64,000 bases of DNA from Jannaschia seohaensis (GTDB lineage Bacteria; Pseudomonadota; Alphaproteobacteria; Rhodobacterales; Rhodobacteraceae): contig NZ_UETC01000009.1 in NCBI RefSeq assembly GCF_900116765.1, positions 62,001 through 126,000 of the forward strand. The letters run 5' to 3'. Positions 7,399 to 14,903 of the stretch are shown in pieces. Every line of letters starts with the position of its first letter. The first letter of the stretch is position 1. The notes below the pieces were generated by a model, which saw only the letters and a list, made by a program, of their open reading frames with translations, searched no databases and was not told where the DNA came from. The position numbers were made by a program, and so were the translations under genes.

Positions 7399-8882
7399 TT
7401 TTTGCCCCCGAAGCCCTTGGGCAGGCTCATGCCCTTGGGCAACCCGCCCATGCCCGGCATTCCGCCCATGCCGCCGAGCTGCTTGGAGGCGGCCTCCAGC
7501 GCGGCGGGGTCCATTTGCGACGGGTCGGGCATCCCGCCGCCCTTGCCGGTCATCATCGCCATGGCCTTCTTGAGCATCCCGCCCTTGCCCATCTTTTTCA
7601 TCATGTCCGCCATCTGGCGGTGCATCTTCAGCAACTGGTTGAGCTCGGACACTTCCAGCCCCGCGCCCTTGGCGATGCGCTTCTTGCGGCTGGCCTGGAG
7701 CAAGGCGGGATTGGCGCGCTCCTTTTTGGTCATGCTGTCGATCAGGGCCATCTGGCGCTTCAGGATGCGGTCGTCGAAGCCCGCCTTGTCCATCTGCTTG
7801 GCCATCTTGCCCATGCCGGGCATCATGCCCATGACGCCTTCCATGCCGCCCATCTTCTCCATCTGCTGGAGCTGGCCCTTGAGGTCGTTCATGTTGAACA
7901 GCCCCTTCTGGAAGCGCTTCATCATGCGCTCCTGGGCCTCGATGTCGGCGGTCTCCTGGGCCTTCTCGACCAGCGCGACGATGTCGCCCATCCCCAGGAT
8001 TCGGCCGGCGATGCGATCGGGCTCGAAGGTTTCGAGCGCGTCCATCTTCTCACCCAGGCCGACATAGCGGATCGGCTTGCCGGTGACGGCGCGCATCGAC
8101 AGCGCGGCGCCGCCGCGCCCGTCGCCATCCATCCGGGTCAGCACCACGCCGGTGACGCCGACTTTGGCGTCGAACTCCTCGGCGACCTCGACGGCGACCT
8201 GGCCGGTCAGGCCGTCGACCACCAGGAGGGTCTCGCGGGGGTTGACCGCGGCATGGACCTGCTGGACCTCGTCCATCAGCACCTGGTCGATCTGGAGCCG
8301 GCCGGCGGTGTCGAGAAGGTAGATGTCGTAGCCGCCCAGGGCCGCCTGCTGCTTGGCGCGCTTGGCGATGTCGACGGGCTTCTGGCCCATGACGATGGGC
8401 AGGGTGTCGACGCCGATCTGGGTGCCGAGAATCTTGAGCTGCTCCATGGCGGCGGGGCGGTTGACGTCCAGCGAGGCCATCAGCACGCGCTTGCCGTCCC
8501 GCTCCTTCAGGCGCTTGGCCAGCTTGCCGGTCGTCGTCGTCTTGCCCGAGCCCTGGAGGCCGACCATCAGGATCGGCGCGGGCGGGTTGTCGATCTTGAG
8601 CGGCGGGATGCCCTCCTCGCCGGCAAGCATCGCCTTGAGCTCGTCATGGACGATCTTGATGACCTGCTGGCCCGGCGTGATCGACTTGGTGACGGCGGCG
8701 CCGGTGGCCTTGGCGGTGACCTTCTTGACGAAGTCGCGCACCACCGGAAGCGAGACGTCCGCCTCCAGCAGGGCGACGCGCACCTCGCGCATGGCGGTGC
8801 GAACATCGTCCTCCGACAGGGCGCCCTGCTTGGTCAGGCGGTCGAAGACGCCGCCCAGGCGGTCTGACAGGCTCTCGAACAT
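7395..8882 (-). CDS. ffh: Signal recognition particle protein Ffh
   Basis: GTPase subunit of the signal recognition particle; with 4.5S RNA it delivers ribosomes making membrane proteins to FtsY. The 495-residue protein has an N domain (residues 1-90), a G domain with the P-loop GLQGSGKTTTTGK (108-120), DVNRPAA and DTAGR (191-195), and a Met-rich M domain followed by a Gly/Met/Lys-rich tail. A strong ribosome-binding site (AAGGAGAG) precedes the ATG at 8882. It is the first gene of the long operon. No SRP RNA gene was recognised in the window. Confidence 0.98.
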   Translation of the reverse strand: MFESLSDRLGGVFDRLTKQGALSEDDVRTAMREVRVALLEADVSLPVVRDFVKKVTAKATGAAVTKSITPGQQVIKIVHDELKAMLAGEEGIPPLKIDNPPAPILMVGLQGSGKTTTTGKLAKRLKERDGKRVLMASLDVNRPAAMEQLKILGTQIGVDTLPIVMGQKPVDIAKRAKQQAALGGYDIYLLDTAGRLQIDQVLMDEVQQVHAAVNPRETLLVVDGLTGQVAVEVAEEFDAKVGVTGVVLTRMDGDGRGGAALSMRAVTGKPIRYVGLGEKMDALETFEPDRIAGRILGMGDIVALVEKAQETADIEAQERMMKRFQKGLFNMNDLKGQLQQMEKMGGMEGVMGMMPGMGKMAKQMDKAGFDDRILKRQMALIDSMTKKERANPALLQASRKKRIAKGAGLEVSELNQLLKMHRQMADMMKKMGKGGMLKKAMAMMTGKGGGMPDPSQMDPAALEAASKQLGGMGGMPGMGGLPKGMSLPKGFGGKK

Positions 8883-8941
8883 CGGCGTCTCTCCTTCAGG
8901 TGGCCGACCCCAATGTGGGGCCCAACCGGCGAATGCACAAA

Positions 8942-8994
8942 CGCCCCCGTGGGCGCAACGCGCTGACGGGGGGCGATCCCCGCACGGCGCGGGG
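8942..8994 (-). promoter_or_regulatory. Structured leader of the ffh operon
   Basis: Between the promoter and ffh the transcript contains two stable hairpins. One has a 6-bp G/C stem (arms 8978-8983 and 8989-8994, 5-nt loop). The other is longer: CGCCCCCGT at 8942-8950 pairs with 8966-8975, allowing one bulge, and on the minus strand it is followed by TTTGTG. The second could act as an attenuator or be an autoregulatory site. No known riboswitch consensus was recognised. Confidence 0.4.
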
Positions 8995-9027
8995 ACCGGA
9001 GGCGCAAGGCATCCGGGTACGGTGCGC

Positions 9028-9057
9028 CGGATAGGCCGGGGGCGGGGGGTGTGTCAA
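9028..9057 (-). promoter_or_regulatory. Promoter of the ffh operon
   Basis: On the minus strand a perfect TTGACA (9052-9057) is followed, after 18 bases, by TATCCG (9028-9033). This fits a housekeeping sigma-70 promoter and would give a leader of about 140 bases before ffh. Confidence 0.65.
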
Positions 9058-9201
9058 GGCGAGGCTCTCGCGGCCAAAGGGCCCCCAAGCGCGCCTCGAC
9101 GGGCCGAGGCGCGGCCCGTCGAGGCGCCGCATCTGACAGAGCCGTATGCCGTTTCGCGCAAGGCTTGGCAGGGGCCCTGGTCCTTCCGAGCCTCTCCGGC
9201 C

Positions 9202-9990
9202 CTACACCCGCACCGTGAACCCGCGCGAGATGTGGTTGCGCACGAACCAGATCATCACCAGCCCTGGGATGAGCGACAGCACCGTCATCGCCATCACCAG
9301 CCCGATATCGGTCCGAAAGCCGAACAGGCTGCCGATGGCGGTGGTGATGGGCTTGCCGTCGGTCACCGTCAGGGTGCGGGCGAAGACGACCTCCACCCAG
9401 GAGAACATGAAGCAGAAGAACGCCGTTACCCCGATCCCCGGCGCGATCACCGGCAAGAGTTGCGTCACGACGAAACGCGGCGTGGAGTAGCCGTCGAGGA
9501 ACGCCGTCTCGTCCAGCTGCCGCGGGACGGCCGAGATAAAGCTTTCCAGGATCCAGATCGCGATGGGCACGTTGAAGATGCTATGCGCCAGCGCCACGCC
9601 CACGGGCGTGTTGAGCAGGTTCAACTCGGAGAAGACCAGAAACACCGGCAGCGACAGCACCACCGGCGGCGTCACCCGGAAGGCGATCAAGGTAAAGAAC
9701 GCCGCCCGCGCCCCCCGGAAGCGGTAGCGCGAAAAGGCATAGGCCGCCGGCAGCGCCACGGCGATGCAAAGGCCCACATTCAGCGTGACGTAGATCGTGG
9801 AATTGACCAGCGACGCGGCCAGCCGCTCGGTGGCGAAAACATTCGCGAAGTTGAGCCAGGTCGCGCTGCCCAGGACGACGTCCTCGCGCGTGATCGTCGA
9901 GGTGAAGCTCAGCAGCACCACCTGCACCAGCGGCAGCAGCACGAACAAAGTCAGCGCGGCGAAGCCCAACGTCTGGAAGACCCGCTTCAT
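9202..9990 (-). CDS. ABC sugar-type permease (MalG-like)
   Basis: Inner-membrane permease subunit of a CUT1-type carbohydrate importer, 262 residues with about six membrane helices. The start MKRVFQTLGFAALTLFVLLP contains helix 1, and the EAA loop for ATPase contact is visible as LDETAFLDGYSTPRFVVTQLLPVIAPG. The start at 9990 overlaps the stop of the partner permease by 4 bp. No binding protein or ATPase gene lies nearby, so the transporter must be completed from elsewhere or be defective. Confidence 0.88.
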   Translation of the reverse strand: MKRVFQTLGFAALTLFVLLPLVQVVLLSFTSTITREDVVLGSATWLNFANVFATERLAASLVNSTIYVTLNVGLCIAVALPAAYAFSRYRFRGARAAFFTLIAFRVTPPVVLSLPVFLVFSELNLLNTPVGVALAHSIFNVPIAIWILESFISAVPRQLDETAFLDGYSTPRFVVTQLLPVIAPGIGVTAFFCFMFSWVEVVFARTLTVTDGKPITTAIGSLFGFRTDIGLVMAMTVLSLIPGLVMIWFVRNHISRGFTVRV

Positions 9991-10856
9991 GCCGCCTCCG
10001 CCCGCTCGGCGGTCATCGCGCGCCAGAAGGCGAAGGCGATCGCCAGGGTCATGGCGAAATACACGACCGAGCGCGCGGCGGCGGGGCCGTAATCGAAGGC
10101 CTTGATCTCCTCGCCGAGATCCAGCGACAGGAAGGTCGTCGCGCCGCTCGGCCCGCCCGCATTGATGCCGAACGCCTCGGTATAGATCATGAAGCTGTCC
10201 ATGAATCGCAGCATCACCGCCATCAGCAGCACACCCCGGAGCCGGGGCAGCTCGATGAAGCGGAACACCTGCCAGCGCGACGCCCGGTCGATCGCGGCGG
10301 CCTGGTAATAGGCCGCAGGGATGCTCGCGAGCCCGGCACAAGACAGGATCGCCACCAGGCCCACCCAGTGCCAGGTGTCCATCACGATCAGAAGGATCCA
10401 GGTGTGCAGCGCCTTGAACCTGTGGTCGAAATCGATCCCGGCCCAGGCCATGGCCTGGCCCAGCAGGCCCGTCTCGGGGTCGATCAGGCTGAGCCAGATC
10501 ATCGGGATCATGTTCCAGGGCACCATCAGCGGCACCGCCAGTAGGACCAGCCCCAGCGAGCGCAGCCAGCCCGCGCGCGGCAGGTTGAGCGCGATCAGCA
10601 GGCCCAGGGGCACCTGCACCGCGAGGACGGCGGCCGAAAAGACGAGGCTGCGCCCGAAGCTTTCGTAGAAGCGGGCAGAGGTCAGGATCTCCCTATACCA
10701 GTCGAGGCCGACCCAGAGCTTGCTGTCCAGCGTGAAGACGTCGAACAGCGAATGCCACGCATTGATCGCCATCGGCAGCGCACCGAACAGGGCGAGGAGG
10801 GAGAACGCGGGCAAGAGGTATAGCCACGGGCGACCGCGGTTTGGGTCCTTCGTCAC
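9987..10856 (-). CDS. ABC sugar-type permease (MalF-like)
   Basis: Partner permease of the CUT1 pair, 289 residues with about six membrane helices (PWLYLLPAFSLLALFGALPM near the start) and an EAA loop YYQAAAIDRASRWQVFRFIELPRL. A GTG start at 10856 (VTKDPNRGRP) is preferred because GGAGCG precedes it and the hydrophobic homology begins right after; an upstream start at 10940 would add a basic unconserved leader. Substrate unknown. Confidence 0.88.
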   Translation of the reverse strand: MTKDPNRGRPWLYLLPAFSLLALFGALPMAINAWHSLFDVFTLDSKLWVGLDWYREILTSARFYESFGRSLVFSAAVLAVQVPLGLLIALNLPRAGWLRSLGLVLLAVPLMVPWNMIPMIWLSLIDPETGLLGQAMAWAGIDFDHRFKALHTWILLIVMDTWHWVGLVAILSCAGLASIPAAYYQAAAIDRASRWQVFRFIELPRLRGVLLMAVMLRFMDSFMIYTEAFGINAGGPSGATTFLSLDLGEEIKAFDYGPAAARSVVYFAMTLAIAFAFWRAMTAERAEAA

Positions 10857-10901
10857 AAGGGCGCTCCGAAATCGATGGGGACGCGCCCCGACACGGGGCC
10901 G

Positions 10902-10931
10902 ACCATAGGCGCTGCGCGTTGGTCGCCGCAA
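10902..10931 (-). promoter_or_regulatory. Candidate promoter of the ABC permease pair
   Basis: Minus strand TTGCGG (10926-10931), an 18-base spacer and TATGGT (10902-10907), about 45 bases before the GTG start. A promoter here implies that the pair is a free-standing operon and not the tail of a larger lost one. Confidence 0.45.
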
Positions 10932-11079
10932 GCGGCCCACCCCAAATCGCAGTGCATTCAGTCGGTTGGGGGCTGGTGGGATGTGTCGCGCCGGGCACTC
11001 CCCCGGGAGTGGGGCACCGCGCGGCGAGACGCAGCGGCTCCCGTCCGCGCAACGGTCACGCGTGATGAGCCCCGGTCAT

Positions 11080-11440
11080 GGCGACGGGGGGCGCCGCCGC
11101 GTTCCCTACGGGTCGGACGTGATTTCCCGGTTCGGTGCGTTGGTCCGGGCCATGGGGGACATGAATGGGCACGGCTGGACCGGCTTCGCCTTTTTAGCGA
11201 CGGATACGGGCAACGGATACGGGGTCGGCGATAGGCAAACTCTCGACCGGGCCGCGCAGCCGGACGAGGGGCTGCTCTCGACGATCGAGGGCGATCTGGC
11301 CGACGCGCGGGATGGGGGTGACGATGAACCTGGCGGGTGACGTCAACGGCAAAGGATTTGGCGCTGTGAAGCTCTGGCGGTGTGAATATGAGGCCGTGGG
11401 TGACGACATCATCCTGTTTCGGCGGGTCGGACGATAGAGT
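11080..11440 (+). pseudogene. FG-GAP repeat protein remnant
   Basis: In an otherwise empty stretch of almost 900 bases, two frames carry pieces that resemble FG-GAP (integrin-alpha type) repeats. One frame has PYGSD, RFGALVRAMGDMNGHGWTGF and AFLATDTGNGYGVGD (about 11100-11240). After a frame change, MNLAGDVNGKGFGAVKLWR lies at about 11324-11380. The signature GDxNGxG is preserved twice, with FG before it. No intact start, signal peptide or complete repeat remains. A single-frame product is impossible without frameshifts, so I call it a decayed gene. The rest of 10932-11754 shows nothing else codable. Confidence 0.5.
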
Positions 11441-11461
11441 TAGGGAGAACTCCATCGTCCG
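11428..11461. repeat. Long inverted repeat (stem-loop)
   Basis: CGGACGAT, one base, GAGTT, a 6-base loop, AACTC, one base, ATCGTCCG: 13 paired bases over 34 nt, broken only by one internal A/C mismatch. It lies directly after the FG-GAP remnant. It has no T run, so it is either a terminator relic or a protein-binding or recombination site. Confidence 0.6.
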
Positions 11462-11754
11462 GCGCCCGCCGCTGTGGGCGCGGCGCGCAGCCGGGCGTGT
11501 CGCTCCCCTGGGCCGCGCCAGAGCGGTGGGCGCTGGGGGGCGGCGCGGGGCGGTGCCGATACGGCGGTGCGCGGCGTCGGAGGCGGGTGGTTCTGCGGCC
11601 TGGGCGTCGACGGGGTGGGGGGCGGTGCGTGCGCACACGCACCCTATGGGCGTCGCGTATGACGGTTTCATGTCGGCCCACCACCTAGCCGCGCGAGAGA
11701 CGTTGCGCGTGGGGCGCCTTGCCCGCAAGGTCGATGCAAGCCAGGGGAGCCGCC

Positions 11755-13149
11755 ATGACCGACACCGCCCTCCGCCGCCGGGTGCGCGGCTGGATGATGT
11801 TCGACTTCGCGTCGCAGCCCTTCTACACCCTGTGCCTGACCTTCGTCTTCGGTCCCTATCTGGCCGGCGTGCTGGCCGAGGCCTACCGGGCCGACGGTCT
11901 GGACCCTGCCGCCGCCAACGCCGCGGCGCAGTCGCTCTGGTCCGGGACGCAGACTTGGATCGGGGTTGCCATCGCCCTTTCGGCGCCGGTGATGGGCGCC
12001 CTGGCCGACCGGGCGGCGCGGCGGATGCCCTGGATCTGGGCCTTTTCGGTGCTTTACGTGGTCGGCACGGCGGGGCTCTGGCTCATGGTGCCGGATGCCA
12101 GCCAGACCACGCTGGCGCTGATCGCCTTCGCGCTCGCCATGGTGGGGGCGGAGATGACGACGCTCTACACCAACGCGATGCTGCCCTCGCTCGGGCCGCC
12201 GGGCGAGGTCGGGCGGATCTCGGGCTCGGGCTATGCGCTGGGCTATGCGGGCGGCGTGGCGGCCCTCTTTATCATGCTGCTGGTCTTCGCCGAGAACGAG
12301 GCGGGCGTGACGCTGCTGGGGAACCCGCCGCCTTTCGGGTTGGACCCGGAGGCGCGGGAGGGCACGCGCTTCGTCGGCCCGTTCACGGCGCTGTGGTTCG
12401 CGGTCTTCATGATCCCCTTCTTCCTCTGGGTGCGGGAGCCGCGCGCCCCCGCTCTGGGCCGGCTGTCGCTGCGGGGCGCGGTGGGCGACGTGGTCACGCT
12501 GGTCCGCGCGCTGCCCGGCCGTCCCTCGCTGACGGCGTTCCTGCTCGGCTCGATGCTCTACCGCGACGGGCTGGTGGCGCTATACGCGTTCGGAGGCGTC
12601 TACGCGCGGCTGGTGCTGGACTGGTCGACGGTCCAGATCGGGATCTTCGGCATTGTCGCGGCGATCACGGCGGCCATCGCCTCTTGGGTCGGGGGGCGGC
12701 TGGACCGGCGCTTCGGGCCCAAGCCCGTGATCGTCGGCGCGGTCCTGTCGCTGACCGGCGCGCTGCTCGCCATCTGCTTTACCGACCGGACGATGGTGCT
12801 GGGCCTGCCGGTGGCCGAGGGGTCGGGCGCGCCGGACATGCTGCTTTATGTCACGGGCGCGGTGATCGGCGGCGCGGGCGGCGTGGTGCAGGCCGCCTCG
12901 CGCACGATGATGGCGCTGCATGCCAACCCCGCGCGGCCAACCGAGGCGTTCGGTCTTTACGCCCTCTCGGGCAAGGCGACGGCGTTCCTGGCGCCCGCGA
13001 TGATCTGGATCGGCACGGAAGTCACGGGCTCGGCACGGCTGGGCTATCTGCCTGTGGCGGGCCTGTTCATCGCCGGGCTCGTGCTGCTAGCCTGGGTGCG
13101 ACCCAAAGGGGAGTCCGACACATGGTCCGCGCCGCCCTCATCTGCCTGA
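11755..13149 (+). CDS. MFS transporter, UMF1 (Atg22-like) type
   Basis: Inner-membrane transporter of 464 residues with about twelve hydrophobic segments. The opening RGWMMFDFASQPFYTLCLTFVFGPYL is the characteristic N terminus of the UMF1/Atg22-like branch of the major facilitator superfamily, and GALADRAARRMPW is the loop 2-3 motif. The start at 11755 follows AGGGGAG at ideal distance; an earlier in-frame ATG at 11719 lacks this. Substrate unknown. Its end overlaps the mepA start by 28 bases, so the two are co-translated. Confidence 0.9.
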   Translation: MTDTALRRRVRGWMMFDFASQPFYTLCLTFVFGPYLAGVLAEAYRADGLDPAAANAAAQSLWSGTQTWIGVAIALSAPVMGALADRAARRMPWIWAFSVLYVVGTAGLWLMVPDASQTTLALIAFALAMVGAEMTTLYTNAMLPSLGPPGEVGRISGSGYALGYAGGVAALFIMLLVFAENEAGVTLLGNPPPFGLDPEAREGTRFVGPFTALWFAVFMIPFFLWVREPRAPALGRLSLRGAVGDVVTLVRALPGRPSLTAFLLGSMLYRDGLVALYAFGGVYARLVLDWSTVQIGIFGIVAAITAAIASWVGGRLDRRFGPKPVIVGAVLSLTGALLAICFTDRTMVLGLPVAEGSGAPDMLLYVTGAVIGGAGGVVQAASRTMMALHANPARPTEAFGLYALSGKATAFLAPAMIWIGTEVTGSARLGYLPVAGLFIAGLVLLAWVRPKGESDTWSAPPSSA

Positions 13150-13979
13150 TCGCGCTGATCGCGCTGCCTGCGCAGGCGCAGCTCGCCAAGGAGCTGTTCG
13201 GCGCCGCCGACCGGCCCAGCGACCACCGGCCGGAGCCGCACGGCTCCTACGCGCGGGGATGCGGGGCGGGGCTCGTCGAACTGCCGGAGACCGGGCAGAG
13301 TTGGCAGGCCATGCGCCTGTCTCGCAACCGCAACTGGGGCCACCCCGATCTGATCGACCTGGTGCAGGATATCGGCCGCCACATGGACCGGATCGGCTGG
13401 GGCGGCATCTATGTGGGTGACCTGAGCCAGCCGCGCGGCGGGCCGATGCTGACGGGCCATCGGTCTCATCAGATCGGGTTGGACGCCGATATCTGGCTCT
13501 ATCCGGCGACCGACATGACCCTGAGCCGCCGGGAGCGCGAAGAGATCTCCGCCATCTCGATGCGCCGGGCCGAGGGGGCCTATGTCAACTCGAATTGGTC
13601 CCGCGGTCAGCACGAGTTGGTCAAGAAAGCCGCGCAGGATCCGCGCACGGCGCGCATCTTCATCTTCCCCGGCGCCAAGGTTCAGATGTGCAACGACGAG
13701 ACCGGCGACCGGAGCTGGCTGCGCAAGGTGCGGCCCTGGTGGGGGCATCACTATCACATGCATGTGCGCATCGCCTGCCCGCGCGGCGCCCGCAACTGCG
13801 AGGATCAGGCCGCGCCGCCGCCCGGCGATGGCTGCGCCGAAGCGCAGGACTGGGTGAACAACATCCTCAACCCACCCCCGCCCGACCCCAACGCACCGCC
13901 GCCCAGCCCGCGCCGCGAGCTGACGATGGCGAACCTGCCGCAGCAATGCGCCTCCGTTCTCTCCGCGCCGGCGCGCTGA
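13122..13979 (+). CDS. mepA: Penicillin-insensitive murein endopeptidase MepA
   Basis: Periplasmic LAS-family zinc peptidase that cuts D-Ala-meso-DAP cross-links of peptidoglycan. The 285-residue precursor has a signal peptide (MVRAALICLIALIALPAQAQ) and the mature start AKELFGAADRPSDHRPEPHG typical of MepA. The zinc ligands are visible as SHQIGLDAD (H-x6-D) and HYHMHVRI (HxH); several Cys residues fit disulfides. The C-terminal tail is Pro-rich. It overlaps both the MFS gene and the downstream esterase gene. Confidence 0.95.
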   Translation: MVRAALICLIALIALPAQAQLAKELFGAADRPSDHRPEPHGSYARGCGAGLVELPETGQSWQAMRLSRNRNWGHPDLIDLVQDIGRHMDRIGWGGIYVGDLSQPRGGPMLTGHRSHQIGLDADIWLYPATDMTLSRREREEISAISMRRAEGAYVNSNWSRGQHELVKKAAQDPRTARIFIFPGAKVQMCNDETGDRSWLRKVRPWWGHHYHMHVRIACPRGARNCEDQAAPPPGDGCAEAQDWVNNILNPPPPDPNAPPPSPRRELTMANLPQQCASVLSAPAR

Positions 13980-14803
13980 TCGCAGCCCTCGCCGCCGCCC
14001 CCGCCCTCGCCGCCGATTACCTGGGCAGCCACACCTGGCGCCCGAACTGGCATGGCGCGGGCGGGTTCTCGGCGCTTTGGCTCGGACCGGAGGGGCGCGA
14101 CTTCGTGGCTCTTTCGGATCGGGGCAGCTGGGTGCGCGGGCAGCTTTCGCGCGATGCCGCCGGGGCGGTCAGCGGCGTCGAGGTTCAGGCTCGCGGGCCG
14201 CTTCTGCATTCCACGGGGCGGCGGTTGCGCGGCTACGAGACGGATGCCGAGGCCATAGCCCGGGTGGGCGATACCTGGTTCATCGCCTTCGAGGGCATCC
14301 ACCGCGTCATGCGCCATTCCGCGCTCGACGCCGCCCCGGACCGAATGCCGCGCCCCGAGGCGTTCCTCGGGTTGCAGGAAAACGCGGGGCTGGAGGCGCT
14401 GGCCGCTGCGCCGGACGGCACGCTCTATGCCATCCCCGAGAGGTCGGGCCGGATCGACCGTCCTTTCCCGTGCTGGCGCTTCCGCGACGGAGTGTGGGAC
14501 CAGCCCTTCACTCTGCGCCGCGACGGCCGCTATCTGGTGGCGGGGGCCGATGTCTTCGAGGGTCGGCTGTATCTGCTGGAGCGGGACTTCGCGCTGATTG
14601 GCTTCCGCACGAGGTTGCGCAGCTTCGACCTGACCGGCGGGGATGAGCGGTTGGAGATGGAGAGCACTTTGGGCCAGCATGACAATCTGGAGGGGCTGGC
14701 GCTTTGGCGCGACGTGGCGGGGCGCCGCCGTGTGACCTTCCTTGCCGACGACAATCTCCGCGCGCTCCAGCGCACGGAGTTCGTGGATTATGTGCTCGAC
14801 TGA
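13946..14803 (+). CDS. Exported esterase-like protein of the phytase family
   Basis: 285-residue precursor with signal peptide MRLRSLRAGALIAALAAAPALAA. The mature part shows GGFSALWLGPEGRDFVALSDRG, LLEALAAAPDGTLYAIPE-like and EGLALWRDVAGRRRVTFLADDN blades, the pattern of the 'esterase-like activity of phytase' beta-propeller domain (PF13449). The start codon lies inside the end of mepA (34-base overlap), so translation is coupled. The substrate is unknown; a phosphate ester or phosphodiester is conceivable. Confidence 0.85.
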   Translation: MRLRSLRAGALIAALAAAPALAADYLGSHTWRPNWHGAGGFSALWLGPEGRDFVALSDRGSWVRGQLSRDAAGAVSGVEVQARGPLLHSTGRRLRGYETDAEAIARVGDTWFIAFEGIHRVMRHSALDAAPDRMPRPEAFLGLQENAGLEALAAAPDGTLYAIPERSGRIDRPFPCWRFRDGVWDQPFTLRRDGRYLVAGADVFEGRLYLLERDFALIGFRTRLRSFDLTGGDERLEMESTLGQHDNLEGLALWRDVAGRRRVTFLADDNLRALQRTEFVDYVLD

Positions 14804-14903
14804 TGCGCCGGACGATGTCCCGAAGGCCCGGGGAGACGGGCCGCTCCCCCGGGGTCGAGACCGGGAATGGCCGTTCCGGGGCAACCGGCGCGTGGTGGCA
14901 TAG

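Noticed and set aside
7515-8867. Long open frame (450 codons) on the plus strand across ffh
   Set aside because: It is the antisense shadow of ffh, caused by high G+C; it is His/Leu/Gly-rich and has no domain.
8353-10092. 579-codon plus-strand frame across ffh and the ABC permease
   Set aside because: It runs antisense through two well-supported genes and their spacer and has no recognisable content.
10958-11728. 256-codon minus-strand frame upstream of the UMF1 gene
   Set aside because: Arg/Pro-rich noise without start context; overlaps the FG-GAP remnant on the other strand.
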